From assembly GCA_963675425.1 (NCBI GenBank), contig OY776214.1, positions 4,216,001 to 4,280,000 on the forward strand: DNA of 64,000 nucleotides, in the 5' to 3' direction. The DNA comes from Sporobacter sp963675425. GTDB lineage: Bacteria > Bacillota > Clostridia > Oscillospirales > Oscillospiraceae. The notes beneath the pieces were generated by a model. The model saw only the letters and a program-made list of their open reading frames with translations. It was not told the origin of the DNA and searched no databases. Each line of letters starts with the position of its first letter. The first letter of the stretch is position 1. Below, one piece after another: positions 32,865 to 42,507 of the stretch. The translations under genes and the position numbers were made by a program.

Positions 32865-34054
32865 GTCTTGTTCAGACGTTTATATTAGCCCTTAAAAATA
32901 TTCTGTCCAGTAAGATCCGCGCTTTTCTGACCATGCTGGGTATTATCATCGGCGTCTCGGGCGTTATGGTCATTATCGGCATGGGCAACGGCATGGAAAA
33001 CTACATGAAGGACAGCTTTCAAAGCCTTGGGACGGACCTTCTGACCGTGACGATCATCGGCACCGGCTCTTCCGAAAAGGTGACACCGGACGACATGTAC
33101 GAGCTGGTAAGTGAAAACAAGGACTATCTGAAGGACATCTCCCCGGTCGTAAACGTTCAGGGAACCGTCAAAATCGGCAGCGAGACGCTGGATCAGACCG
33201 GCATTACGGGCGTTAGCGAATCTTACGGCTCAATGCGCAAGCTGGAGCTGAAGGACGGGCGCTTTTTACAGTACGCCGACGTTATGGGCCGCGGCGATGT
33301 CTGCGTCGTTGGCAGTTATATTACAAACATGTGGCTCGGCGGCGATGCCGTGGGCAAGACCATCCGCATCAACGGGCTCAACTTTACGATTATCGGCGCG
33401 TTAACCGAAGAATCCGAAAGCGAGGAGGGCGGCAGCGACGACGCTGTGTACATCCCGTATTCTACGGCCTCACGGATAACGTCCACGGGGATGATTAACA
33501 ACTATAATTTCCAGATCGTCTCGGAGGATCATGTGGCCGAGGCCAAGGAGGCCGTCGGCGACGCGTTGTATAAGGTCTACGGGACGGACGACGCTTACCA
33601 AATCATCAGCATGTCGGAAATTCTGGACATGATGACGACGATGCTGGACGTTCTGGTGGCCGTACTGGCCGCCATCGCCGCCATTTCTCTCGTCGTGGGC
33701 GGTATCGGGATCATGAACATCATGCTTGTGTCCGTTTCGGAACGGACGCGGGAGATCGGCATCCGCAAGGCGCTGGGCGCCAAGCAGCGGTTTATTCTGC
33801 AGCAGTTTGTAATTGAGGCCGCCACACTCAGCGCACTTGGCGGCATCGTGGGCATCATATTCGGCTATCTGCTGTCGGCTTTGGCGACGGTCATATTAAA
33901 ACAGGCGCTCGACCCGAATCTGGCCGTTACGCCGTCGGTTAACGCCATCGTCATGGCTGTCGGCATCTCGGCCGCCATCGGCATCCTGTTTGGTTATCTG
34001 CCGGCCCGTAAGGCCGCGCGGCTTAATCCCATCGACGCGCTGCGGTACGAATAA
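32861..34054 (+). CDS. MacB/FtsX-type ABC permease, cassette 1
   Basis: The 397-residue protein follows the MacB layout: an N-terminal helix (SSKIRAFLTMLGIIIGVSGVMVIIGMG), a periplasmic-type MacB_PCD domain (about 45-245), then three helices of the FtsX domain with the hallmark IGGIGIMNIMLVSVSERTREIGIRKALGA. It acts as mechanotransmitter and exporter together with the ATPase and adaptor. It is the end of the operon. The mirror-ended hairpin element begins 16 bases after its stop codon. Confidence 0.95.
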   Translation: MSLVQTFILALKNILSSKIRAFLTMLGIIIGVSGVMVIIGMGNGMENYMKDSFQSLGTDLLTVTIIGTGSSEKVTPDDMYELVSENKDYLKDISPVVNVQGTVKIGSETLDQTGITGVSESYGSMRKLELKDGRFLQYADVMGRGDVCVVGSYITNMWLGGDAVGKTIRINGLNFTIIGALTEESESEEGGSDDAVYIPYSTASRITSTGMINNYNFQIVSEDHVAEAKEAVGDALYKVYGTDDAYQIISMSEILDMMTTMLDVLVAVLAAIAAISLVVGGIGIMNIMLVSVSERTREIGIRKALGAKQRFILQQFVIEAATLSALGGIVGIIFGYLLSALATVILKQALDPNLAVTPSVNAIVMAVGISAAIGILFGYLPARKAARLNPIDALRYE

Positions 34055-34070
34055 TTCCTTCGGCATAAAA

Positions 34071-34509
34071 CATATATGAAGCAGGGGCGGATATCCGCCC
34101 CTGCTTTATACTGTCGAAAAAGCCTCATTCGCGGCTTTTTCGACAAATAAAGGGTTCTCACGCTGAGGCGCTCGCAAAGTAATGCTTTTCGGAAGTGAAT
34201 GCCTCAAAGCATTTAAATCAAACAATTTTCGCCGATGAGACCAGACAACTCGCCGTCATCGCCGAAAATTAAATCGCCCGGCGATTGGACGCACAAAAGA
34301 AGAATAAAAGACTTTTTCGGCAAAAGTTTACATGGCGGTTGCTCTGCCGCAACCGTCATGATGAGAGTCATTTCCGATACGCATGTCCCCGGAAATGACG
34401 AATTTTACTTTATTTCCGTCGTGCGCGACGGAAACTCTGCGAGGCTTTTTGAGCAGTACGCACTTTTCTACAGTATGAAGCAGGGGCGGCAGCCCCTGCT
34501 TCATATATG
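34071..34509. repeat. 439-bp mirror-ended, hairpin-dense non-coding element
   Basis: The left end CATATATGAAGCAGGGGC (34071-34088) is the exact reverse complement of 34492-34509. A second inner pair (34097-34120 and 34464-34487) matches at 22 of 24 positions. Each end is itself a hairpin, including the perfect 28-bp palindrome at 34079-34106. Inside lie further stems at 34111-34142 (GTCGAAAAAGCC...GGCTTTTTCGAC), about 34225-34270, about 34334-34357, 34369-34400 and 34413-34434. No coding frame here is convincing. It lies between two convergent genes and is best described as a MITE-like or structured-repeat element. Confidence 0.7.
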
Positions 34510-34523
34510 TAAGTTATTTCCTT

Positions 34524-34551
34524 GTAGGGGCGATTCTTAATTCACCCCTAC
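34524..34551. repeat. Short intergenic hairpin GTAGGGG...CCCCTAC
   Basis: GTAGGGG (34524-34530) and CCCCTAC (34545-34551) pair around a 14-base AT-rich loop, 43 bases beyond the SLH gene's stop. It may serve as its terminator or be a small interspersed repeat. Confidence 0.5.
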
Positions 34552-34594
34552 GCATCTGCGGTAACACTCTTAATGTGCAGCCCTTACGGGTATT

Positions 34595-36847
34595 TTATTC
34601 CGTGACGATCAGCCGGATCTTGCCGCCTTCGCCCGGCGAACGCTCGTAGTAAACGGTCATTGAATCAGCCGATGCCCGCATTTCCTCCAGCGAGGCAAAC
34701 CAAGTCCCGTTTACAGCGTTATAGCACTGGACCTTCTCGGCGACCGGGTAAACCATGCCGTTTAATCGAAGATAGGTAACGCCGCCCTGCGTATAAAAGT
34801 CCGACCGGTTGACGTTATTCACCTTCGTCAGGCTAATGATGGCCTCCACCGCCGCTCCGTCACATGAAACCGCCACGCCTCCGGCAGCTCCGTTAGTAAA
34901 ATCAGTCATGCTCGGAATCGGTGTTGTGCCGTCTGGATTCTTGGAGTTAACAACACTTACAGTGAGCATATCATAGTCAGTCTCAGAGTTTGAGTCGTCG
35001 TTTATCTTCTTCAGGAACCCATACGTATACAGGTCGCCTGTCACGTCGTTTAAAACGAGCAGGTTCACATCACCGCTGTTGTCGAGGCTCGTATAGACAA
35101 TCCGGTCGGCGGCAATAGTCCGTTGGGTCAGGTCGCTCAGGGATATCTGCGCCACACCGCTTCTTCCGACACGCTCAAAGATAAGGACGGCCGGGCTGAG
35201 CTGGCGCGAACCCAGCGTTTTCTTCGTAACATCCAGCGAGCCGCTGACCGCCCCGCCCGAAAGCCGGCTCAGCGAAAGCTTCCCTTTACCCGGGGACCCG
35301 ACGAGGACAAGCTCCCCGGCAAGCTGGCCGGCCGCGTCATCATTCACCCCGGGGTCGCCCGTAAACGTCATTCCATTCAGAAGCTTGACCGTGGCGCTTG
35401 AGGTGGTGATATCGGGATCGACAATTCCGAAAGCCGTTGCACCGACCGTTCCATTGCGAACGGCCCCAGCAACCTGATAGTCGCTTGTCAGCAGGACGGT
35501 CATCACTTCGCCAACGTTGAACTTGGACAGGCTGTCGATCGCAGACGGCAACACGCTGAATTCGTGCCCCATCACGGTGATCTTAGTCGGATAGGTCGCG
35601 TTCGGCGTGCATTTTTCATAACAGCCTGAAAGCCTGAAATCCGATATCCGTAAAATTTTGGAGTACTTGTCGTATGTAACGACATCGTACGGCGTCATAT
35701 CATTCAAAGATGCCGGAACGCCGTTTTTATAGACCTCATATCCCTTATCGCCGCCCGTCAGCGCCGTCACCGGGCTCAGTCCGTCGTCTGTTCCGACGAT
35801 GATCGCGGATTCGGATGCGGCCGTGCTGACAAATATGGTGTCGACACTGCCGTTGTCGGCGTAATAAAGCGTAATCCGGGTACCCGGGGCCAAATTATAG
35901 AACATCTCGGAAAAAACCGCATTCCCTGTGGGCATATAGACCGTGCACTTTGGTACAACGCTGTAGGTCACGCCGTTCGTATCTTTAATCCAGTCGCCGC
36001 CGGCTGAGGCGAGTGTAATGGTTTTTTGTATCGAGTCATCCGGCAGAAATGTCAGTATTTTGCCGGAAACCTTATCCTTGACGAGCGTGCCGCGCGTCCC
36101 CTCCAGACAGGTCGGCAGCACGCTTCTTTGCGTTTTAAACGTTCCCTCCGACGTCAGAATCGCGTCCTTCGTTCCATCGGCGGCCGAGACGTCCAGCTGC
36201 ATCAGGAATACATTTGTCGTAACTGTCCCAAGCGTTGATATATAGCTCTCTCCGCCTTTGACGTTCGTTTCCAACAGGTTGTAGAAAAGCCGGGCCGCCT
36301 GCTCGCGGGTGAGTGTAGCACCGGAAGCGCCCAGCCCCACGCCGGCTGTCAGTCCTTTTTCCTTTGCCAGATCCAAATACCCGTCGGGCCACAGCATGCC
36401 GGCGTCGCTGTCTTTATATCCCAAAATCCGCATCATGATGGTGACGGCCTGCGCAACGGTAATCGGATCGTCCGGACAGAACGTACCGTCACCATTGCCG
36501 ACGATGATCCTGTTATCGCCGGAGACAGCCAGATTGATATAACCTCTGGCCCAATGCCCGGCGCGGACATCTGGGAAGATGGTGCGGTTTTTATAAAGCG
36601 GCACCTCAGCCTCCCGTCCCTCGATAATAACAGCCATTTTACAGAAAGCCGCCCGCGTCAGCGTGCCCTGCGGGTCGAAGCGCCCGTCGGCATAGCCATC
36701 GATAACGCCGAGCATTTGCAGAGAAGCGACATCTCTTTCAAGCCCCGCGTCGGAAATATCAGAAAAACCTGTTGATGCGGCCAGCGCATTGAACGTCAGA
36801 CCGCAAAGCAGGACGACAACCAGAATTGCGGCGGTTACTTTTTTCAT
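34595..36847 (-). CDS. Secreted S-layer-homology (SLH) domain protein
   Basis: The 750-residue protein starts at ATG 36847 behind AGGAGG with a signal peptide (MKKVTAAILVVVLLCGLTFN...ALA). Three SLH repeats follow in residues about 25-210: ASTGFSDISDAGLERDVASLQMLGVIDGY, TIFPDVRAGHWARGYINLAVS and the third around DAGMLWPDGYLDLAKEKGLTAG. These anchor the protein to secondary cell-wall polymers. The remaining 540 residues are beta-rich with no recognised enzyme motif. It is flanked by two MacAB-like efflux cassettes, one on each side and both convergent on it. It is a structural or surface protein; its exact role is unknown. Confidence 0.9.
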   Translation of the reverse strand: MKKVTAAILVVVLLCGLTFNALAASTGFSDISDAGLERDVASLQMLGVIDGYADGRFDPQGTLTRAAFCKMAVIIEGREAEVPLYKNRTIFPDVRAGHWARGYINLAVSGDNRIIVGNGDGTFCPDDPITVAQAVTIMMRILGYKDSDAGMLWPDGYLDLAKEKGLTAGVGLGASGATLTREQAARLFYNLLETNVKGGESYISTLGTVTTNVFLMQLDVSAADGTKDAILTSEGTFKTQRSVLPTCLEGTRGTLVKDKVSGKILTFLPDDSIQKTITLASAGGDWIKDTNGVTYSVVPKCTVYMPTGNAVFSEMFYNLAPGTRITLYYADNGSVDTIFVSTAASESAIIVGTDDGLSPVTALTGGDKGYEVYKNGVPASLNDMTPYDVVTYDKYSKILRISDFRLSGCYEKCTPNATYPTKITVMGHEFSVLPSAIDSLSKFNVGEVMTVLLTSDYQVAGAVRNGTVGATAFGIVDPDITTSSATVKLLNGMTFTGDPGVNDDAAGQLAGELVLVGSPGKGKLSLSRLSGGAVSGSLDVTKKTLGSRQLSPAVLIFERVGRSGVAQISLSDLTQRTIAADRIVYTSLDNSGDVNLLVLNDVTGDLYTYGFLKKINDDSNSETDYDMLTVSVVNSKNPDGTTPIPSMTDFTNGAAGGVAVSCDGAAVEAIISLTKVNNVNRSDFYTQGGVTYLRLNGMVYPVAEKVQCYNAVNGTWFASLEEMRASADSMTVYYERSPGEGGKIRLIVTE

Positions 36848-36901
36848 ATAAACCTCCTGTGCGCCTTGCGCGCTATATCGTAATAAATGTAAACGCCGGT
36901 C

Positions 36902-38095
36902 TCAATCGGCGCGCAATGCCTCGACGGGCTGGAGCCCGGAGGCTTTGACGGCGGGATACATCCCAAAGCTGATGCCGATCACCACGGAAAATAAAAATCC
37001 GCCGACCGTCATTGGGACGCTTGGAAATAGCGTCAAATCCATGATGAGCTTGCCTGCGATAAGTGTGCCGAGATATCCGAGCAAAACACCTAGCAGCCCA
37101 CCCGTTGCACAGACAACGGCCGATTCGATCAGAAACTGTATCAGGATCGACTTTCTCGATCCGCCGATTGCCTTGCGTATGCCGATTTCCCGGGTGCGCT
37201 CACGCACCGTAACAAGCATGATGTTCATAATTCCGATCCCGCCAACGAGCAGCGATATCCCCGCAATCCCGCCCAGTACAAGGCTCATCGTCTTATTATA
37301 CTGATCAGACTGCTCCATCCATGTGTTTTCCGAATAAACGTTGAAATAACCTGCGTTGCTGTCGATTTGGCCCTGAAGGAAGCCTGTCAGGCGCGTGATA
37401 GCCTCTGTCGTCGCCTCGCTGCTTTTGGCCTTGACGGTATATTGATTGAACGTATCTGTATGGTTTAAAAGCCGGTTCATCGTGTACGGGACGACGGCCA
37501 TGTAGTCCAGAAACCAGTTTTGTTCCGTTCCCTTGGCCTCGTAGACACCGATCACCTCAAATTTCATCCCGTTGAGGGTGACCTTCTCACCGATCGGGTT
37601 TTTATAATCAAAAAGATAATCCTTCATCTTCGCGCCCAGCACGATGACCTGATTATAGTTTTGTATGTCGAGCCAGCTGATATCTCTTCCCTGCTCGATT
37701 TTATAATTATTGCAGGCGGAGTAGTAATCGCTGCCCAAATACGTCGGAGACATACCATTTTCATTGTTTTCCGTAGACTTCGTCATGTACTTGATCGCGC
37801 CGTAATAATTCCCGTTCGGCGTTTGGCCGACGACAAGGTCCTTGAGCTCGAGGCAGTAATCGTACAGCTCCTGCGTGATATCCCGGCCGTTATACTGATA
37901 GGCAGATATATTGATCTTGTTGGTCCCCATGCTCTCATACAGCTCTTTTGATACCTGATTCGAGCCTTGGACGATTGACACCATAATGATGACGGCGGCC
38001 ACGCCGATAATGATGCCCAGCATCGTCAACATCGACCGGACCTTGTTGGACACGATCGATTTGAACGCCATTTTAAAGCCCTGCTGTATATTCAT
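36902..38095 (-). CDS. MacB/FtsX-type ABC permease, cassette 2
   Basis: The 397-residue protein has the same size and order as the permease of cassette 1. It has an N-terminal helix (SNKVRSMLTMLGIIIGVAAVIIMVSIVQG), an extracytoplasmic domain (about 45-265) with NYKIEQGRDISWLDIQNYNQVIVLG, and the FtsX helices with LVGGIGIMNIMLVTVRERTREIGIRKAIGG. It overlaps the ATPase stop by four bases. The extracytoplasmic domain differs strongly from that of cassette 1, so the substrate is probably different. Confidence 0.95.
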   Translation of the reverse strand: MNIQQGFKMAFKSIVSNKVRSMLTMLGIIIGVAAVIIMVSIVQGSNQVSKELYESMGTNKINISAYQYNGRDITQELYDYCLELKDLVVGQTPNGNYYGAIKYMTKSTENNENGMSPTYLGSDYYSACNNYKIEQGRDISWLDIQNYNQVIVLGAKMKDYLFDYKNPIGEKVTLNGMKFEVIGVYEAKGTEQNWFLDYMAVVPYTMNRLLNHTDTFNQYTVKAKSSEATTEAITRLTGFLQGQIDSNAGYFNVYSENTWMEQSDQYNKTMSLVLGGIAGISLLVGGIGIMNIMLVTVRERTREIGIRKAIGGSRKSILIQFLIESAVVCATGGLLGVLLGYLGTLIAGKLIMDLTLFPSVPMTVGGFLFSVVIGISFGMYPAVKASGLQPVEALRAD

Positions 38096-38796
38096 GGGCT
38101 GACCCTTTCTTCCCGTAGCCTGTCGCCGACAATTTCGCCATCCGATATCCGGATAATCCTGTCGGCGGCTTCCGCCAGCTCGGTATTATGCGTGATCAGG
38201 ATGATGGTCGTCCCCTCTGCATTGAGCTCTCTGAGGATCTCCAGAACATGCTCGCCGGTCCGCGTGTCAAGCGCGCCCGTCGGCTCGTCGGCCAGAATAA
38301 TCGGCGGGTGCGTGGCGATGGCTCGCGCAATCGCGACACGCTGCTGTTGACCGCCCGACATCTCCGAGGGCTTATGGCGTGCGCGCTCGGACAGTCCGAC
38401 GCGCTCCAGTGCGTCCAACGCCAACTCATGCCGGTCCGTTGCGCCGATCCCCCGGTATATAAGCGGCAGCTCCACGTTTTCAAGGGCATTGAGCGAATCA
38501 ATCAGATTAAAGCCCTGAAATACAAACCCGACTTCTTTGTTTCGGATCCGGGACAGTTCCCGGTCCGTCAACTCGCCGACATCCTGTCCGTCCAAAAGGT
38601 AGTCCCCATAGGTTGGGATGTCCAGACAGCCCAATATATTCATGAGCGTTGACTTGCCGGAACCGGAAGTGCCTATAATACTCACAAATTCGCCCTTTGT
38701 CACCTGAAGCGAAATGTCGCACAGAGCCCGGACCTCGTTTTCAAATCCCTCGTTGTAGATCTTATAAACCTGCTTTAAATCAATCAGACTCAACAT
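38092..38796 (-). CDS. MacB-type ABC ATPase, cassette 2
   Basis: ATG 38796 follows ATAGGAG (MLSLIDLKQVYKIYNEGFENE); a longer frame lacks a ribosome binding site. The 234-residue product has Walker A IGTSGSGKSTLMN, Q-loop FVFQGFNLID, signature MSGGQQQRVAIARAI, Walker B IILADEPTGALD and H-loop LITHNT. It is a close paralogue in layout of the ATPase at 32139-32864. It starts 7 bases after the adaptor gene. Confidence 0.95.
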   Translation of the reverse strand: MLSLIDLKQVYKIYNEGFENEVRALCDISLQVTKGEFVSIIGTSGSGKSTLMNILGCLDIPTYGDYLLDGQDVGELTDRELSRIRNKEVGFVFQGFNLIDSLNALENVELPLIYRGIGATDRHELALDALERVGLSERARHKPSEMSGGQQQRVAIARAIATHPPIILADEPTGALDTRTGEHVLEILRELNAEGTTIILITHNTELAEAADRIIRISDGEIVGDRLREERVSP

Positions 38797-38803
38797 GCCG
38801 CTC

Positions 38804-40543
38804 CTATCCCATGGCGTAGTACACGCCACCACCCATGTCGGAACTGCCGTTATCCGTCATGTACTGGGTGAAGACCTCCGTCCCCACCTCGACGCCCTCG
38901 ATGATCTCGGCGGACGCGGTGTCAGACAGGCCCACCGTTACCGGCACGGCGTAGAAGCCCTCCGGGACATCGAGTCCGAGCGCCGCTGCGTCCAGAGCGT
39001 TGTCCGGCTTTTCGTCGGTACGAATATACAGGCAGGCGCCGCTTTCCGTGTATTTAACAGCCTGAACAGGAACCATCATGCAATTGTCAGACTGTGACGC
39101 CACCAGGCTGTAATCAACGCCCATACCCGACAGCAGTCCCCCGTCCAGGTTATCCACAGTCACGACAGCCGGATAATAACTGTAGCCATTTTCAAATTTA
39201 CCTTCCATACTGACCGATTCGACAGTCCCCATGAAATACAACTCGCCTTCCCGGCCCCACTGGGTGATCGTAACGGGCATGCCGGACTTCACATATGAGA
39301 CGTTCATCGCATCGACCTGCACTTCAATCGTCATCACCGAGGTATCGGCAATCGAAATGACCGTGGTGCCGGACTTAACCTCCTGTCCGGTCTGCAGTGA
39401 GCAGGACAAAACTGTGCCGTCCATCGGGGAGACGGCGTTTAAGTCCGCGAGACTATCCTGCGCCTTCGTCAGCGTGTCCTGGGCTGTTTTCAACTGGTTT
39501 TCCAGCGTGGCCACCTGCTCGTCGTTGTCCTCCGCCTCCATCTGAAGTAAAAACTCTCCGGCTGAAACAGGCCCGTACTCAAGCAGATTTACCGCTTCTA
39601 CAACGCCGCCCGCTTTGGTGATGATGTCCGTAGACCGGTTATACGCGAGCTTGCCGTATTCGTATGGGTAGATGAGCTCTCCGTCCGCACTTTTTAACAC
39701 AGCCGTTGCTCCCATGTCAGCCGTCAGTACACCGGGGTTGTCCATGGTGACAACGGCCTGGAAAAGCTGCGAGCCCTCCGGCGTGATCCTCTTTGTGTAA
39801 TTGATCTCCGTAATCGTACCCTCAAGCTGGCTCATCGTTGACGGAACGGACACGCTGACCGCCTGTCCCACCGCGATGTCGTTTTGATAGGCGTAATTGA
39901 AATAGAGCGTCAGCTTCAGTTTACTGTCGTCCACCAGCGTCGCGAGCTTGGTGCCGACCCCCACGGTGTCTCCAACCTCAATATCAGCGGAACCAATCAA
40001 AATACCGCCGTAATCCGCCGTTACCGTAAGGTAGCTGTAAGATTTATTGATCGCGTTGAGCTGCTTTTTATAATTGTCCACGGTCTTCTGTGCCGCGTCG
40101 ACAGCCGCCTGCGCATCGCTGCTGTCGATCCGATACAGCGCGTCTCCTTTTGCGACGGTGTCACCGTCTTTCACGTAGACCTCCAGAACGGTCCCGCCGG
40201 TGGCCAAAGTGATCGTGGCAGAATCCTTGGCTTTTGTTACGCCGCTGCCGGTCACCATGCTTTGGATGGAGCCGATCTGTACCACGTCGGTGAGAACGGT
40301 CTTGTCCTCTTCCTCATTGTTAAAAAGCTTGAGTAAAAAATACAGACCGACGCCGAGCAGCGTAGCGATCACAACGAGAATAATGATTATTTTAGCGGTT
40401 TTCTTCTTTTTTCGGCGTTTCTTTTTTACCGGTGCCAATACTGTCGATTGCGTATCGGCTTTTGCATTGTCCGCTGTCAGCGCTTCGGTCTCGGTATCCG
40501 TTTTATCCAATACCACCGAACCGGTTTCGGTATTTTTATCCAT
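38804..40543 (-). CDS. HlyD/MacA-family efflux adaptor, cassette 2
   Basis: ATG 40543 follows CTGGAGGTCGG (MDKNTETGSVVLDKTDTE), giving 579 residues; the longer open frame upstream lacks a ribosome binding site. It has a basic stretch before one membrane helix (KKKRRKKKKTAKIIIILVVI... LGVGLYFLL, about residues 42-70). Lipoyl-like segments follow (GGTVLEVYVKDGDTVAKGDALYRIDSSDA and VSPMDGTVLSCSLQTGQEV) with an intervening helical hairpin (DEQVATLENQLKTAQDTLTKAQDSL). It is the first gene of a three-gene operon and shares the unusual long design of the adaptor in cassette 1, suggesting duplication followed by divergence. Confidence 0.9.
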   Translation of the reverse strand: MDKNTETGSVVLDKTDTETEALTADNAKADTQSTVLAPVKKKRRKKKKTAKIIIILVVIATLLGVGLYFLLKLFNNEEEDKTVLTDVVQIGSIQSMVTGSGVTKAKDSATITLATGGTVLEVYVKDGDTVAKGDALYRIDSSDAQAAVDAAQKTVDNYKKQLNAINKSYSYLTVTADYGGILIGSADIEVGDTVGVGTKLATLVDDSKLKLTLYFNYAYQNDIAVGQAVSVSVPSTMSQLEGTITEINYTKRITPEGSQLFQAVVTMDNPGVLTADMGATAVLKSADGELIYPYEYGKLAYNRSTDIITKAGGVVEAVNLLEYGPVSAGEFLLQMEAEDNDEQVATLENQLKTAQDTLTKAQDSLADLNAVSPMDGTVLSCSLQTGQEVKSGTTVISIADTSVMTIEVQVDAMNVSYVKSGMPVTITQWGREGELYFMGTVESVSMEGKFENGYSYYPAVVTVDNLDGGLLSGMGVDYSLVASQSDNCMMVPVQAVKYTESGACLYIRTDEKPDNALDAAALGLDVPEGFYAVPVTVGLSDTASAEIIEGVEVGTEVFTQYMTDNGSSDMGGGVYYAMG

Positions 40544-40866
40544 ATCCGACCTCCAGGGCATATACTCACATTTATTTTTAACGACAAAAAAAGAAAAATG
40601 TTCCACAAAATTTTGCAAATTTTTCAATCTTTCTTAAATTTGTGTAAACTGCTGAATATGCTTTCGGACTCCCCGTATTACTTCATTCATTTTCAGCATT
40701 CCTTCAAGGATAAAAAGGAGAAGCCCCGTAAAAACTGGACCTCAGGCTGCACACTAAGTCTTTACTTCTGGTCCGGATTTTCTGTGCGACTATAATGATT
40801 TCTTCCAAAACCAGCACGATGCGCTTTGACAGCGTTAATGTCCTGGAAGCTTCCGGGCGCTTGTAT
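40544..40866. other. Intergenic region upstream of efflux cassette 2
   Basis: This stretch must hold the promoter for the minus-strand adaptor gene, but no clear -35/-10 pair was identified. A minus-strand open frame at 40704-40937 overlaps the GyrI-like gene and looks spurious. Confidence 0.35.
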
Positions 40867-41508
40867 TCATTCAGACTTTTTAACAGGATGCCTGATGACG
40901 GTTTTGATGTTTTCCGGTTTGCTCCGGCGCGGGTCACTTAGATAAATTTCGTGGTGATGACGCATATCGCCAAAGTCGGCTTCGCAGCCCCGTTCTCGCG
41001 TGAATGCGTCCATCTTTTTAACAGTTTCCGGTTCCGTATCGTACGGGCCCACATGCATACACTGGACGCACAGCCCTTCATTAAAGCTCTCCAGGCGAGT
41101 TTTTTTGTAGTCGAATCCCGGCTTTTTCTTTGCGGTCTCCGATATGGCCCAGGCAAAATCATCGGGCGTTACAAATTCTGGCTGCCGTATCATAGCCGTC
41201 CAGACAAAATCTTTTTTTGCCCCCGCCCGCCAAGGCCCGCCGTCTTTAAACCACCACAGGCCTTCCAGCGGCGGAACGACGTAATCGACATATCCCGCAA
41301 TAGCGTCCGTGCCCTTCCCGCTCATTTTAATCGTATACGCCAGCGCGTATAAAAGCGAGACAGCTTTGGCGTATGCGCCGTCCGGCTCATTCGGGTTCCC
41401 CTCACCGTCGGTCATAATAAACGTCATATCCGGAATGTCGATAATCATTGGCTCAACCGGCGGCAGATACAGATCTTTAAAGGCTTTCTTAAAATCCAGC
41501 TTATCCAT
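40867..41508 (-). CDS. GyrI-like small-molecule-binding protein
   Basis: ATG 41508 has AAAGGATGAGC at the best distance; the in-frame ATG at 41517 overlaps that site. The 213-residue product contains the GyrI-like pattern: PEFVTPDDFAWAISETAKKK, LCVQCMHVGPYDTEPETVKKMDAFTRERG and RHHHEIYLSDPRRSKPENIKTVIRHPVKK. Stand-alone members of this class bind or hydrolyse small hydrophobic compounds. It is followed in the same direction, upstream in transcription, by a WYL-domain regulator (75-bp gap) and is probably in its operon. Confidence 0.9.
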   Translation of the reverse strand: MDKLDFKKAFKDLYLPPVEPMIIDIPDMTFIMTDGEGNPNEPDGAYAKAVSLLYALAYTIKMSGKGTDAIAGYVDYVVPPLEGLWWFKDGGPWRAGAKKDFVWTAMIRQPEFVTPDDFAWAISETAKKKPGFDYKKTRLESFNEGLCVQCMHVGPYDTEPETVKKMDAFTRERGCEADFGDMRHHHEIYLSDPRRSKPENIKTVIRHPVKKSE

Positions 41509-41583
41509 AATGCTCATCCTTTCGTCAAAGTCATGACCATCATACAGCCGTTAATATGACAGCTGCCTGTCATATTTATTTTT

Positions 41584-42480
41584 TCAGTAACGCGCAGCCA
41601 TAGCGCCAAGCGTTTGCCGCATTTCGTCCCGCAGCCACAGTGGCTCAAGAATTTCAACCTGTCGGCCATACGCCAGGAAATACGGCAGCAGCCAGTCACC
41701 GCGGGGCATGGCCGCGCTGACCAGCAGGCTTCCGTCCGAGCGTCTTTCAATCGCGTCCGCCGCATACGCGTCATACACAAAAAATGCGGCCGCCGGGTCG
41801 GCGACAAACCGGACGAAAACCGTCTCCCCAGCCGGCGGCACATCGGCTGACGTCGCGCTGGGCGGCACCTGCCGCATAAAGCTCTCGGTCGTCATCTCGA
41901 CATCTTCCATACGCGAAAGCTTGAAAAACCGATAATCCTCACGTGCGCGGCAATAGGCATACACATACCAGGCTTGTCCTCTGAAAACAAGCCTTAACGG
42001 CTCGGCTGTACGCGCGCCCCCGCCGCGCGTCCCGTGATAGAAAAACGTGATCACACGGCGTTTTAAAACCGCGTTCTTAAGCAACGCGAACCGGTCTTTA
42101 ATGTCAGTACTCCAGCTCCATCCGGAGAAATCCACCTCAATCCAGTCCGAACCGCTGTCGCCGAACAGGGAAGCCAGCTTCTTTAAAGCACTGTCGGCCT
42201 CCTCCCGCCCGGTTGCCGTCAGCGCGGCCAGGGACGCTAGAACCTCAGCTTTCTCTTCCCGCGTCAAAACCGTTTTATCGAGAATAAAATTATCCATCAG
42301 CCGCAGACCGCCGCCGCGTCCTCGTTCCATATAAACGGGAATACCAGATGCCGACAGCAACTCAACGTCCCGGTAAATTGTGCGCATAGCCACCTCAAAC
42401 CGCTCGGCCAGCTCGCGTGCCGTAACGGTTTCACGCTGCAACAGTATGTACGTTATTTCAAATAAGCGGCTGATTTGCAT
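41584..42480 (-). CDS. WYL-domain (YafY-type) transcriptional regulator
   Basis: The 298-residue protein has an N-terminal DeoR-like helix-turn-helix (MQISRLFEITYILLQRETVTARELAERFEVAMRTIYRDVELLSASGIPVYMERGRGGG). The WYL domain lies at about 140-215 (ALLKNAVLKRRVITFFYHGTRGGG...RTAEPLRLVFRGQAWYVYAYCRAREDYRFFKLSRM), followed by the WCX extension. It is expected to sense a nucleotide or single-stranded nucleic-acid ligand, or another small effector. The GyrI-like gene follows by 75 bp, a common pairing. Confidence 0.93.
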   Translation of the reverse strand: MQISRLFEITYILLQRETVTARELAERFEVAMRTIYRDVELLSASGIPVYMERGRGGGLRLMDNFILDKTVLTREEKAEVLASLAALTATGREEADSALKKLASLFGDSGSDWIEVDFSGWSWSTDIKDRFALLKNAVLKRRVITFFYHGTRGGGARTAEPLRLVFRGQAWYVYAYCRAREDYRFFKLSRMEDVEMTTESFMRQVPPSATSADVPPAGETVFVRFVADPAAAFFVYDAYAADAIERRSDGSLLVSAAMPRGDWLLPYFLAYGRQVEILEPLWLRDEMRQTLGAMAARY

Positions 42481-42507
42481 AATCTGCTGACCTCCCCCGC
42501 TTCCGCG

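Noticed and set aside
34235..34540. Open frame of 101 codons inside the hairpin element
   Set aside because: No ribosome binding site, crosses several perfect hairpins and the mirror end, and has no recognisable protein pattern; better explained as non-coding repeat DNA.
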